Shown here one piece after another: positions 15,673 to 24,067 of a stretch of DNA of 64,000 nt. Location: positions 124,001 through 188,000 of the forward strand of contig JAKPOP010000003.1 in NCBI GenBank assembly GCA_029547805.1, read 5' to 3'. Positions within the stretch are counted from its first letter, which is position 1. Each line of letters begins with the position of its first letter. Under the pieces are notes generated by a model. The model searched no databases. It saw only the letters and a list, made by a program, of their open reading frames with translations, and had not been told where the DNA came from. Origin of the DNA: Deltaproteobacteria bacterium. GTDB taxonomy: Bacteria > Myxococcota_A > UBA9042 > DTJE01. The translations under genes and the position numbers were made by a program.

Positions 15673-17598
15673 TCACTGCTCGGTGCACTGGCTGGTCAGC
15701 AGGCTTCGGAAATAGGGGATCTCGTCGACCCAGTATTCTCCCTCGAAGGGCCACACCGCGGTGTCGTCGCCGACAATGGCCACGCTGCGCCCCTGGACGA
15801 CCTTTCCTTCCTCTTCGGCCTCGCCTACCGAGACGCGGATCTCCCGCGTCATTCGGTCGATGTCGGCGGCATTGATGTCCACCTCGATCTCGGTCTGCTG
15901 GACCTGCGCATCGGCGATGTTCTGCTGGACCTCGGTGAGGATCTGCTGGACCTTCACGCCGGCCCGGATGATGCCGTCCTTCTTCAACACGGCCAGTTTC
16001 ACCAGCATCTCCTGGGCGAAGGTCCCCAGGGACCCGGCGTTGGCCCGGAGCAGCCGGTCCTCCCGCTCGATCTGCCGGATGGTCCGATAGAGGTTGTAGA
16101 ACTCCACGTTGGAGAGGACGGGCCATTGCAACTGCAACGGAAGCCGCACGGTGGCGGACCCGGGCTCGTTCACGGACCGGACGAAGGCCATGTAGAACTC
16201 CTCGGGGCTCCGCTGGGCGTTGATGAATCGCCGCAGGGGCTCGATGTTCACGGCGATCTCCTGATCGAACTGCTTGAGCGCCTGGTAGGCCCGGTCATAG
16301 CGACACAGGTCCCCGAAGGCCCGGGCCTCCAGGATCCAGAGTTCCGGGTAGAAGGTGGTCCCGAAGACCGGCGAATGAAGGATCTGGAAGGCCCCGAGGG
16401 CGCGGCTGTAATCGCCCTTCATCAGGTAGGTCCAGGCCAGTTCATAGAAGACGGTCCCGGCCCGGATGGAGTCCCGGGGGATCTTCTTGTAGTAGAAGAT
16501 GGCCGCGTCGAAGTTCTCCGATTCGTAGGAGATCCGGGCCAGTGCCATGTAGGCGAGGTCCAGGATGTCGTTGCCGGCATGGGTCTTCTCGGCGATCTCG
16601 ATGGACTTCTGGAGGTTCTCGACCGCCGACTTGAACATCTTGTAGCGGACCTGGACCAGGGCGGTCAGGTAGAGGGCCTTCGCGGCATCCGGCGACTCGG
16701 GGGAGGTGGCCTCGAAGTGCTTCAGGGCTCGCTGGTAGTTCGCGGCGTCATAGAAGTACTCCCCCATCACGTAGTTGAACTCGTCCTGGAACTTCTGGCT
16801 GAAGCCCGTAAGCGGAAAGCGGGTCAATTCCTCGAGGTCCGGCGGATTGTAGATGACCTCCTGGCGCAGTCTGCGGAGGCGTGCGAAGGCCTCCTGGAAG
16901 AAGGGCCGATCCGGTCCCTCCAGCAGCACCTCGACGAGCAGTCTCGCCGCGGACTGGTAGAGCCCCGCCTGGGTCAGGGCCGAGGCCATGCCGTACTTGG
17001 CGTTGTAGGCCTCGAGGCTCCCCGGACCAAAGTTGCCCTCGGCGAGGAAGCGCTGGAAGGTCTGGATCGACTCGACCCACTTCCCCGAGTCGGCCAGTTC
17101 GAGCCCTCGGCGCAGCACTCCCCGGGCGTAGGCGGCCTTTCGGGCCTCCTCCGCCTTGCGCTGTTCCTCGGCCAGGCGTCGGGCCTCTTCCCGCCGCTTC
17201 TCCTCCTCGGCCTGCAGTTCCTCGGCGGTCTTTTCCCGGACCGGAGCCGGTGTCGCTGCTGCAGGCGTTGCTTCCGGCTTCCCCGCCGATGGTGCCGCCG
17301 GAGTCGCCCCGGGGGCCGCCTGACCCGCCTGAGGTGCCTGTCCCTGCCCGGTGGCCAGCATGTACCGGATCACGCCATCGGGGACCCCGGCCTTCTTGAG
17401 TTCCAGGATGTCCTGGATGTTCAACTGGAAGACCGTCTTGTCCTTCTCGATGGCCTTGATGACGTCGGCCTCGGGGATCCCGAGACGCACCAGGGTGATG
17501 ACCTCCTCCTTGGTGATGGCCCGGGCCTCCTCGGAAAACGCCGCGAGACAGCCCCAGAGGATCCCGACTGTCGCCGCCAGCCTGATGGTTCTCTTCAT
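15673..17598 (-). CDS. Periplasmic coiled-coil/TPR protein, GltC-like
   Basis: The 641-residue protein starts with a signal peptide (residues 1-27, cut after EARA). The mature N-terminus, ITKEEVITLVRLGIPEADVI...LKKAGVPDGVIRYML, contains two short helical modules of the GVPDxVI type seen in many secreted proteins. A proline/alanine linker and a very charged helix (EELQAEEEKRREEARRLAEE, about residues 125-165) follow, then TPR-like pairs to the end. GltC of Myxococcus is a periplasmic TPR protein of about this length encoded beside the outer-membrane barrels GltA/GltB (remembered), and here the neighbour upstream is also a barrel. A lipobox-like LWGC inside the leader is followed by more hydrophobic residues, so signal peptidase I is favoured. 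Confidence 0.75.
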   Translation of the reverse strand: MKRTIRLAATVGILWGCLAAFSEEARAITKEEVITLVRLGIPEADVIKAIEKDKTVFQLNIQDILELKKAGVPDGVIRYMLATGQGQAPQAGQAAPGATPAAPSAGKPEATPAAATPAPVREKTAEELQAEEEKRREEARRLAEEQRKAEEARKAAYARGVLRRGLELADSGKWVESIQTFQRFLAEGNFGPGSLEAYNAKYGMASALTQAGLYQSAARLLVEVLLEGPDRPFFQEAFARLRRLRQEVIYNPPDLEELTRFPLTGFSQKFQDEFNYVMGEYFYDAANYQRALKHFEATSPESPDAAKALYLTALVQVRYKMFKSAVENLQKSIEIAEKTHAGNDILDLAYMALARISYESENFDAAIFYYKKIPRDSIRAGTVFYELAWTYLMKGDYSRALGAFQILHSPVFGTTFYPELWILEARAFGDLCRYDRAYQALKQFDQEIAVNIEPLRRFINAQRSPEEFYMAFVRSVNEPGSATVRLPLQLQWPVLSNVEFYNLYRTIRQIEREDRLLRANAGSLGTFAQEMLVKLAVLKKDGIIRAGVKVQQILTEVQQNIADAQVQQTEIEVDINAADIDRMTREIRVSVGEAEEEGKVVQGRSVAIVGDDTAVWPFEGEYWVDEIPYFRSLLTSQCTEQ

Positions 17599-17676
17599 GG
17601 TCTTACCACCTCGCTCCAGAAGGGGTCGGAACCCCGTTCCGCTCCCGGGCGCCCATCGCGTGGGAACAGCGCCCTG

Positions 17677-18459
17677 CTACTTCGGGGCGGGGGTCAGGTA
17701 CCCCAGCCCCAGGGTGATCTCGGCCAGGGACCGGACGCCGTCGGACCACTCGCTGTTCCCCTTCCCCGGCCAGGCCGGAAAGATGTAGTGCCGATAGTCC
17801 AGCCGGAGAGCCAGGTAGTCCGTCAGGAACAGGTGCGCCCCGAGGCCCAGGTTCATCATCAGGTTGAACGGGACGTTGCCGCTGTAGGACCACCGCGTCG
17901 TCCACTTCTTCTTCAGGTTGTCGTAGATCTCAGACCCCATCACCCCGAGGCCGATCAGGACCCCGATGTCGAAGGAGGTCAGCTTGGCATTGAAGATGCT
18001 CAACTTGCCGTGAATGGGGGCCCAGAAGGCATTGAGCCCCGCATACCACTGCACCCGCTCGGGGATCTGGACCGTCGAGATGGCATTCCCCGAGAACTTC
18101 AGCAGGTCCTTCCGGAGGTTGCTGTCCGAGGAGGGCACGTAGGCCCCGGCGATCTCCAGCGCCACCGACTCCAGGAAGAAGTAGTCGTAGCGCAGACCCA
18201 CCGGGAAATAATTGAAGAAGGAATCGTTCGGAATGATCCCGACCAGCAGCCCGATCTCGTGCCGCTGATTCTTCTCGTAGATCCGCTTCTGGATCACGCG
18301 GACCTCCCGCTCCTTCCCCCACACGCGGTCCAGATTGCGGTCCAGCGTCGTCCGCTCCTCTGCGGGAGCCTCCGTGGCGGCCTCCTGCGCCAGACCGGAA
18401 ACCCCGCTGGTCAGGACGACCAGCCCCAAGACCATCCCAAAGGCCCACCTGCCGTTCAT
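17677..18459 (-). CDS. Outer-membrane beta-barrel protein (OMP_myx type, GltA/GltB-like)
   Basis: The 260-residue protein has a signal peptide (cut near GLA-Q25), a charged periplasmic stretch (ERTTLDRNLDRVWGKEREV...) and then alternating-hydrophobicity strands separated by short turns: HEIGLLVGIIPNDSFFNYFPVGLRYDYF, ESVALEIAGAYV, VQWYAGLNAFWAP, TSFDIGVLIGLG, NLMMNLGLGAHLFLTDYLALRLDYRHYI, ending SLAEITLGLGYL. This matches the myxobacterial outer-membrane barrel domain that includes GltA and GltB. The ATG at 18459 is preferred over the upstream in-frame start at 18501 because it begins the leader cleanly. It lies between the VWA lipoprotein and the GltC-like gene in one operon and presumably forms the outer-membrane part of the complex. 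Confidence 0.8.
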   Translation of the reverse strand: MNGRWAFGMVLGLVVLTSGVSGLAQEAATEAPAEERTTLDRNLDRVWGKEREVRVIQKRIYEKNQRHEIGLLVGIIPNDSFFNYFPVGLRYDYFFLESVALEIAGAYVPSSDSNLRKDLLKFSGNAISTVQIPERVQWYAGLNAFWAPIHGKLSIFNAKLTSFDIGVLIGLGVMGSEIYDNLKKKWTTRWSYSGNVPFNLMMNLGLGAHLFLTDYLALRLDYRHYIFPAWPGKGNSEWSDGVRSLAEITLGLGYLTPAPK

Positions 18460-18525
18460 GACTGTCCTCGCTGATGGTGACCGTCCCACGGTGCCCTCCA
18501 AGGCCCCGATGAGTCCAACACGCCT

Positions 18526-18542
18526 GGCCCGCGGTGCGGGCC
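18526..18542 (-). terminator. Perfect hairpin after the VWA lipoprotein gene
   Basis: Seven-base arms GGCCCGC/GCGGGCC with a 3-nt loop begin 17 nt after the VWA stop. No T-run follows on the minus strand, so it may attenuate or stabilise the message rather than end it, tuning the downstream genes of the operon. Confidence 0.4.
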
Positions 18543-18559
18543 TTCCCCCGAAAAGGATC

Positions 18560-20425
18560 CTACCCTGCCGGCTGGCAGACCCCGTCCGTGCAGGTCCCGC
18601 CGGTGCAGGGGGTCCCGTTCTCCACGTTCACCGGGTTGCAGAGCGCGTTGAGCGTCTTGCAGGGCCCCGGATCCCGGCACTGGCCGAAACAGCAGACGCT
18701 GCCCCCGTCCTGGCACGCAGTCTGATCGGCCTTCCAGTCCGTCACGCAGGTCCGATCGCCGGACCGGCACCCGACGTTCTCACAGGAACCGACCTGGGAC
18801 CGCCATTCGCACGAGTCCCCGGCGGCACAGGGGACCCGGAAGGCCAGTCGGGTATCCCACTTCGGGATGTTGCGACCGGTGGCGGTCTGGTCCACGTAGC
18901 CCACTCGCATCTCCTGCTGGGCGTTCGGGTTCACCGACCCTTCAATCATCTTGATGCTGCCACCGGCGGCCACCTGGGCCCCGGGCCACAGGCGATTGTT
19001 GGCCAGGTCTGCGACGTCCAGGGCCAGGATCCAGGCCCCCGCCATCACGCTGCGAAACCGCTGGACGACCAGGGTGAGGGCCGTCAGGAGGTCCCCCTGG
19101 GTCTGATCGGTCCGGGAGAAGTCCCAGGAGTTCAGGAACAGGTAGTGGCCGCCGGTCCGGCAGGCGATCTCCTGCTGGCGGGCGTCCCGCTCCCGGTACC
19201 CCTGGGCCTGGAACTGGATGAAGGAGATGTGCACCGGGACCCGCTCGGGGTCGAGCCAGTTCCCAGAACCGTCCTTCAGGTCCGGCTCCAGGGCCGCCAG
19301 GAAGTCCTCGAAGGAGACGTCGCTGCACGAGTCGTTCTGCTTGTACTCCCGATAGGAACTGCCCGTCTTCTTCAACAGCACCGGCTGAAAATCCGGAGAG
19401 TCCGGATGGCAGGTGTCGGGGCCGTCGTTGATCACCAGGATGTGGCGGACCCGGCTGGTGCTGGATGTCTTCATGAACTCGTAGATGTCCTTCACCGCGG
19501 CCCAGAGCGGCGTGCGCCCACCGGGGCTCTGGACCAGTTTGCTGAAGGCCCGACTCTCGGTGATGATCGTCCGATTCGTGCCGAAGCAGTTCCGGCGCTT
19601 CTCCGCCTCGGTCGCGCCATAGGTGTCGTCACAGACGATCGTCGGTCGGAGTCCAACGGCCTCGCTGTACTGGAAGACGCCCGCCCGGTCCCCGGGGTTC
19701 AACAGGCTGAAGAGGGATCGGACGGCCGAGACCCGCTGCCCGTCGGAATCGGAGGCGTGGTCCTTGAAGTTCTGGCTGTCCCAGGCATTGGACTTGTCCT
19801 TTGCCTCCAGGCCCGTCTCGGGCTCCACGAAGCCCTTCATGGACCCCGACTGGTCGATCAGCACGGCCAGAGAGAGCGCCTCCCGATCCGATGCCGCCGG
19901 ACGGTATTCCCCTTCGTAGTAGGACCGGTAGTCGATCTTCTGGGGGGTGGCGTTCCGGGGTCCCGCGAGGCCCTGACACTGGGCCGTCGTCTTGAGGTCC
20001 TCGTCCGGGTACGGCTCGAAGCACTCCAGGTCCACCTGGAACAGCGACTCGGTCACCGTGTTGCCGACCTCCACGACGGCCCGCTGGTCCCGTCCCTTCT
20101 TGACCAGATCCCCGGGGCGGATGGAGGTGTCGTTGTCCTTCTCGGTGGGGTCCGTGGCCGTTCCCACCTCGGTGCCGATCATGGCCACCGAGAACAGCAG
20201 AGCGTCCACCGGGGCTCCATCGCGGTCCTCCGGCGTGCACTGGCGCTGGTAGGTCCCCGATTCGCCACGATGTGCGGGAAAGACCGAGACGATCTCCAGC
20301 CGGTTGAACTGGAAGGTGCTCAGGACGGCAATCCAGCGGTAGTTGCAAGCCGTGAGGGCCAGGATCGCCAGGGCGATCAGCCCCAGCATCGACCTGCCAC
20401 CCGGACGTCCCAGAAGGCGCGACAT
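18560..20425 (-). CDS. VWA-domain cysteine-rich lipoprotein (CglB-like adhesin candidate)
   Basis: This 621-residue protein has a lipobox LTAC (Cys 27; +2 Asn). A von Willebrand A domain runs from about residue 185 to 400, with a complete MIDAS: DQSGS at residues 191-195, the Thr of GGRTPLW and the Asp of VINDGPDT. Two beta-sandwich-like flanks and a C-terminal cysteine-rich tail follow (CQDGGSVCCFGQC, CTGGTCTDGVC). In Myxococcus the outer-membrane lipoprotein CglB has an integrin-like VWA/MIDAS fold and couples the Glt machinery to the substratum; position here, first in an operon with GltA/C/D/E-like genes, supports the analogous role. CglB is shorter (about 416 residues), so orthology is uncertain. 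The start at 20425 has GGAG eight bases upstream. Confidence 0.8.
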   Translation of the reverse strand: MSRLLGRPGGRSMLGLIALAILALTACNYRWIAVLSTFQFNRLEIVSVFPAHRGESGTYQRQCTPEDRDGAPVDALLFSVAMIGTEVGTATDPTEKDNDTSIRPGDLVKKGRDQRAVVEVGNTVTESLFQVDLECFEPYPDEDLKTTAQCQGLAGPRNATPQKIDYRSYYEGEYRPAASDREALSLAVLIDQSGSMKGFVEPETGLEAKDKSNAWDSQNFKDHASDSDGQRVSAVRSLFSLLNPGDRAGVFQYSEAVGLRPTIVCDDTYGATEAEKRRNCFGTNRTIITESRAFSKLVQSPGGRTPLWAAVKDIYEFMKTSSTSRVRHILVINDGPDTCHPDSPDFQPVLLKKTGSSYREYKQNDSCSDVSFEDFLAALEPDLKDGSGNWLDPERVPVHISFIQFQAQGYRERDARQQEIACRTGGHYLFLNSWDFSRTDQTQGDLLTALTLVVQRFRSVMAGAWILALDVADLANNRLWPGAQVAAGGSIKMIEGSVNPNAQQEMRVGYVDQTATGRNIPKWDTRLAFRVPCAAGDSCEWRSQVGSCENVGCRSGDRTCVTDWKADQTACQDGGSVCCFGQCRDPGPCKTLNALCNPVNVENGTPCTGGTCTDGVCQPAG

Positions 20426-20485
20426 GTTCAAACTCCGCCAAAGAAGCACGAGGCGCTGTCCCTCGCCCCCGATTTGCGCGCGTAG

Positions 20486-20514
20486 TTTATCCCGGTCCGA
20501 CTCGGCCTTGTCAA
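20486..20514 (-). promoter_or_regulatory. Promoter of the Glt-like operon
   Basis: Read on the minus strand: perfect -35 TTGACA (20514-20509), 17-bp spacer, -10 GATAAA (20491-20486). It lies 61 bp upstream of the VWA start codon and is the only clear promoter before seven closely spaced same-strand genes. Confidence 0.7.
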
Positions 20515-20588
20515 CGGCTTTTTCTCCTGTCGGAGACTTCCTGGCGAAAACCCCTCACCCGGGATTCGTGTTGCCCTCCCGAGGCCCG

Positions 20589-22796
20589 TCAGTACCAGGA
20601 CGCGGTGACGATATGCTGCACCGCGTCGACCTGGTAGACCGATCGGGTCGCCGCATCGAGGACGAAGAGGAACTTCCCTGCCTGGACGTGGTCCACCGGG
20701 GCCCCGCCCAGAGCCAGGGACTTCGGCTGGAACCCCGAGGTGACCTGGAAGGTGAGACGCTGATCCCGACGGGGAGGCACCACGACGGGGCGGAAACGGG
20801 AATCGATCCGGCACCCCGGGACGACGTTCAGGGAGAAGGCTGGGTTCTGGAAGCGCTGGAGGGCGAAGTTCTCCCCGATCCGGGCATCCCCCAGGCGAAC
20901 AGGGCAGGCCTGGAGCACCTCGCCGCCGTCGACAGGCATCGTGGTCCGTGCCCTGCCCGTGAACTGAGGAGAGGAGTCCCCACGAGGCACGCAGATGCCC
21001 CCGGAGGAGGTCCGGTTGTGCAGGAAGCCGCTCGTGGATCCGACGACCAGCCAGTGGCCCGAGGCCCGGATCTCGTACCGCAGGCGCCTTCCTTCCAGGC
21101 ACCCCGCCGGCGGAAGCGGCAGCGAGGCAAAGGCGGGCTCCAGCAGCAGACGCGTGGCCTCCACCGAGGCGATCCGATACTCCAGGCTCTCCAGCGAAGC
21201 GATGTCGCAGCCCGCCTCCGGGTCGGGACGGATCACCACGTGGTCCCCCGGGAGGTCCTCGTTTCCCTCCTGGACGCCCAACTCGCAGAAGTCCTGCGAG
21301 GGGTCTTCAAAGACGGAGACTGCCCCGTCCACGGGCCCTTCCCGGAAGGTCCCACATCCCGTGGCATGGGGCAGGACCCCCTCATAGACGACCTCCCAGG
21401 ACTCCGAGAGTTCCCGGGTCGGTTCCCCCTCGAACCGGATCCCGTAGTAGATCGAGTGCCCCGGTCGGTCCTGGTCCGACTGGATGTCCGACATCCCGAA
21501 GGAGGGCCAGTCGGCCCGCTGGAGGATCCCCAGGACCTGGAGGTCCTCCCCTTCGATGGTCACGGGCATCGTGGCGACGCTCTCGACGTCCGTGGAGGCC
21601 TCCTCGACCCGGTGGAGGGACTGCCCCGTCCTCGCCGGATCGACGACGATTCGCTCGACGAGCCCCGATGCGAGCACCGCGTATGCCCGCAGGCCCTTCT
21701 CGGCGTCCTCGGACTCCGGGTCGTCCGGTTCCGGGAGGACGAAGAAGGCCACCCCGCGCACTGGCGCGCTGACGGGGAGATGACGCACTCCCAGGCGCTC
21801 CAGCAGGGAGTTGCCGGACCCGGGAGCCTCGGGCTGGGGGGCCTGGACGTCGATGACCTGGAGGGTCGCGGCGTCGAGAACCATCACCCCCTCGGGCGTC
21901 TCCAGAGGAAGGTAGAGGAACCGCCCGTCGGGGCTCGGCGCGGGAGGTCCCCCGACCCGGTATTCGCGGTCGGGAGTCCACGGGGAGACGTCGCAGCCGG
22001 GAAGGGGGTCCCCCCGAGGAGCCGCATCGGGGCCCAGGATCGCGTGCATCCGACCGTCCTTGGGGCCCGGGGCGCCAAGGTCGATGCGCTCGACAACGTC
22101 CCGCCCCTCTCCCCTCAGTGCCACGTAGAGCGCCGTTCCGTCCGGCGCGACAGAGACCCCCAGGGGACGTGCCGACAGGCCGTATCGCCTGGGATCGGGA
22201 AGAGTGACCCCGTCCCGGGTCAGGGCCGAGACCGGAACCAGGAGGATCGACCATGCGCCCTGGCAGGTCGAGGGCAGGACCAGGGTTTCCTCCCGGGTGC
22301 TCCCGTCGGTGCCGACGACCTCGCCGATCTCCATCCAGGAGGGTTCGCAGGGAAGCGCCGCCCGAGGGAGTCGGATGCCTGGAGCGATGGACCGGGGGTC
22401 CAGCCAGGCGATGGCAGGACCCGTCCCGAGGTCGTCCCGGCGGATCGCGACCAGGACCCGGTCGGAGGCGGCGGTCGATCGGACGGTGACCCCGTCCCCG
22501 TCGATGGCGATGGGGGTCCATCCGGGAACGAAGGGGTCGGCATCGAACCGGTCGGTGCTGGACCCGTGGGCCACCACGATCCCCCGCGCGTCCCCGTCCA
22601 GGGACCAGGAGGTCCAGACCCCTTCCCGGTCGGAGCACTCCTCCCGGGGGATTGGCTCCCCGGTGGAGGAGGCACAGGTGACCGCCAGGGACAGGGGTCT
22701 TCGGATCACCGGGATGGACGGTGCCGAGGTGCTGTCGCATCCAGCGACGATGGCCGGAAGCCACAGGAGTCCGGGAAGCCAGGAGAGGCGCCTCAT
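20589..22796 (-). CDS. Large lipoprotein, probable beta-propeller, unknown role
   Basis: The 735-residue product starts MRRLSWLPGLLWLPAIVAGC (acylated Cys 20), followed by Asp at +2, the inner-membrane retention residue under the classic Lol rule and the only such case among the lipoproteins here. The body has repeating strand patterns such as GLSARPLGVSVAPDGTALYVAL, PSPDGRFLYLPLETPEGVMVLDAATLQV and a C-terminal AGKFLFVLDAATRSVYQVDAV, typical of YVTN/Lgl-type propeller blades. Scattered cysteines probably form disulfides. The much longer open frame above 22796 is a shadow of the next genes. It overlaps the upstream lipoprotein gene by 4 nt (ATGA), so the pair is coupled and likely acts together. 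Confidence 0.8.
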   Translation of the reverse strand: MRRLSWLPGLLWLPAIVAGCDSTSAPSIPVIRRPLSLAVTCASSTGEPIPREECSDREGVWTSWSLDGDARGIVVAHGSSTDRFDADPFVPGWTPIAIDGDGVTVRSTAASDRVLVAIRRDDLGTGPAIAWLDPRSIAPGIRLPRAALPCEPSWMEIGEVVGTDGSTREETLVLPSTCQGAWSILLVPVSALTRDGVTLPDPRRYGLSARPLGVSVAPDGTALYVALRGEGRDVVERIDLGAPGPKDGRMHAILGPDAAPRGDPLPGCDVSPWTPDREYRVGGPPAPSPDGRFLYLPLETPEGVMVLDAATLQVIDVQAPQPEAPGSGNSLLERLGVRHLPVSAPVRGVAFFVLPEPDDPESEDAEKGLRAYAVLASGLVERIVVDPARTGQSLHRVEEASTDVESVATMPVTIEGEDLQVLGILQRADWPSFGMSDIQSDQDRPGHSIYYGIRFEGEPTRELSESWEVVYEGVLPHATGCGTFREGPVDGAVSVFEDPSQDFCELGVQEGNEDLPGDHVVIRPDPEAGCDIASLESLEYRIASVEATRLLLEPAFASLPLPPAGCLEGRRLRYEIRASGHWLVVGSTSGFLHNRTSSGGICVPRGDSSPQFTGRARTTMPVDGGEVLQACPVRLGDARIGENFALQRFQNPAFSLNVVPGCRIDSRFRPVVVPPRRDQRLTFQVTSGFQPKSLALGGAPVDHVQAGKFLFVLDAATRSVYQVDAVQHIVTASWY

Positions 22797-24016
22797 GGAA
22801 TCCTCGCGATCTCGGTGGCCCGGTCCGGATCCGCCGGGTCCAGGGCCAGGACGCTGACGTCCTGGGACTCGAAGTTGGTCACCACGGCCCGGTCCCCGGC
22901 AATGGTGATGCCGTAGGGTCCCTCTCCGACCGGCACCCGGACGAGCACCCTTCCCTGCTCCGGATCGACACCATAGACCGAGTCCCCGGCAAAGTCCGTG
23001 ACCCATACCGTCTCCTGAGGGCCCGGGCCCCGGTGGACGGCCAGTTGCCCCGGAGAACCCGCGAGGGGAATCACCTGGCGCATCGCCAGCAGGCCCTCCC
23101 GGTCCAGGTCCAGCACCAGCAGCGCTGCGGGAGAACGCCAGGACACGTAGAGTCGGGACCAGTCGGACGAGGCGGCGATGCCGCGCCCGTAGTCGCCCGA
23201 TGCCGCGATGGTGGGGACCGTCCAGGGCATCCGGGGCAGCAGGCGGAAGGTCCCGTCTTCCCGGGTGACCACGGCGCTGTGGATCGCGTTGCGGTTTCGT
23301 GTGGTTCCGAAGACGGCCCGCCCCCCGTTCCCCAGGGGGACCTCGACCAGGGAATGGAGCCCCGGGTCCCAGGCCAGATGGCCCTGGACGACGGGGGTCC
23401 CCTCCTCCGGGACATCCAGCACGATCAGGATTCCGTCCTGGAGGCTGCCGACGTAGAGGGGGCGATGACGATGCCCTGCCCCTTCGGCGTCCTCTTCCAT
23501 CACCGGCGCCCCCAGGGCCATGGCGAAGGGGTCCCGGTTGTCCACGGAGTCCCCTTCCGGATCGCGGATCGTTCCCTGGAGGACAAGGGCATCGTCTTCC
23601 AGGCAGATGGACGCGTCCGCCGGGGACCCGGGAAGTTCGCAGGCCAGTCGGGGTTCCTGCCCCTCTCCCTGCCGCCGGATGCCGAACCACGCCAGGGCGT
23701 CCCCGTCCCGGAGGGAGAGATATCCCCGGGTCGTCCCGTCGGGCCTCGAGTCCAGGACCAGGTCCCCCCCGAAGGACCCGACCTGGAGGATCCCCTCGGC
23801 GACGATGCCGGGGGGATCCAGGCGGACGGGCGTGACCCAGCCGCGTTGCCAGAAACTGTCGAAGTTGGTCGACACGACGTAGGCGAAATCCCCCTCGGGG
23901 TCGGCCGCCACGGCTGTCGGAAAGGAGAACCGGCTTCCATCGGGGACCTCCCCCCGGACGTTGTTGCAGGCCACGAGGCCCGCCAACAGGCACCAACGGA
24001 GGGGGGTCCCCTTCAT
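22793..24016 (-). CDS. Beta-propeller (YVTN-type) lipoprotein
   Basis: The 407-residue protein has the lipobox LVAC (Cys 17, +2 Asn). Repeats include FPTAVAADPEGDFAYVVSTNFD, GIAASSDWSRLYVSWRSPAALLVLDLDREG, ETVWVTDFAGDSVYGVDPEQGRVLVRVPVGEGPYGITIAGDRAVVTNF and DVSVLALDP, clear blades of a seven-bladed propeller. Such proteins bind partners or glycans on the outer surface; nothing here gives a ligand. Three successive possible starts (GTG 24022, ATG 24019, ATG 24016) exist; 24016 gives the best distance from AGAGG. It is followed with a 4-nt overlap by the Asp+2 lipoprotein and lies 51 nt after ppdK, with no clear promoter of its own. Confidence 0.8.
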   Translation of the reverse strand: MKGTPLRWCLLAGLVACNNVRGEVPDGSRFSFPTAVAADPEGDFAYVVSTNFDSFWQRGWVTPVRLDPPGIVAEGILQVGSFGGDLVLDSRPDGTTRGYLSLRDGDALAWFGIRRQGEGQEPRLACELPGSPADASICLEDDALVLQGTIRDPEGDSVDNRDPFAMALGAPVMEEDAEGAGHRHRPLYVGSLQDGILIVLDVPEEGTPVVQGHLAWDPGLHSLVEVPLGNGGRAVFGTTRNRNAIHSAVVTREDGTFRLLPRMPWTVPTIAASGDYGRGIAASSDWSRLYVSWRSPAALLVLDLDREGLLAMRQVIPLAGSPGQLAVHRGPGPQETVWVTDFAGDSVYGVDPEQGRVLVRVPVGEGPYGITIAGDRAVVTNFESQDVSVLALDPADPDRATEIARIP

Positions 24017-24067
24017 CATCACCTCTCGAACGACCGGAACAGGCGCCCCGCGGGCAGGGATATCGTC

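Noticed and set aside
12375-15875. 1166-residue plus-strand open frame opposite the GltD-like gene
   Set aside because: Antisense shadow of the same kind; no domain and no ribosome site.
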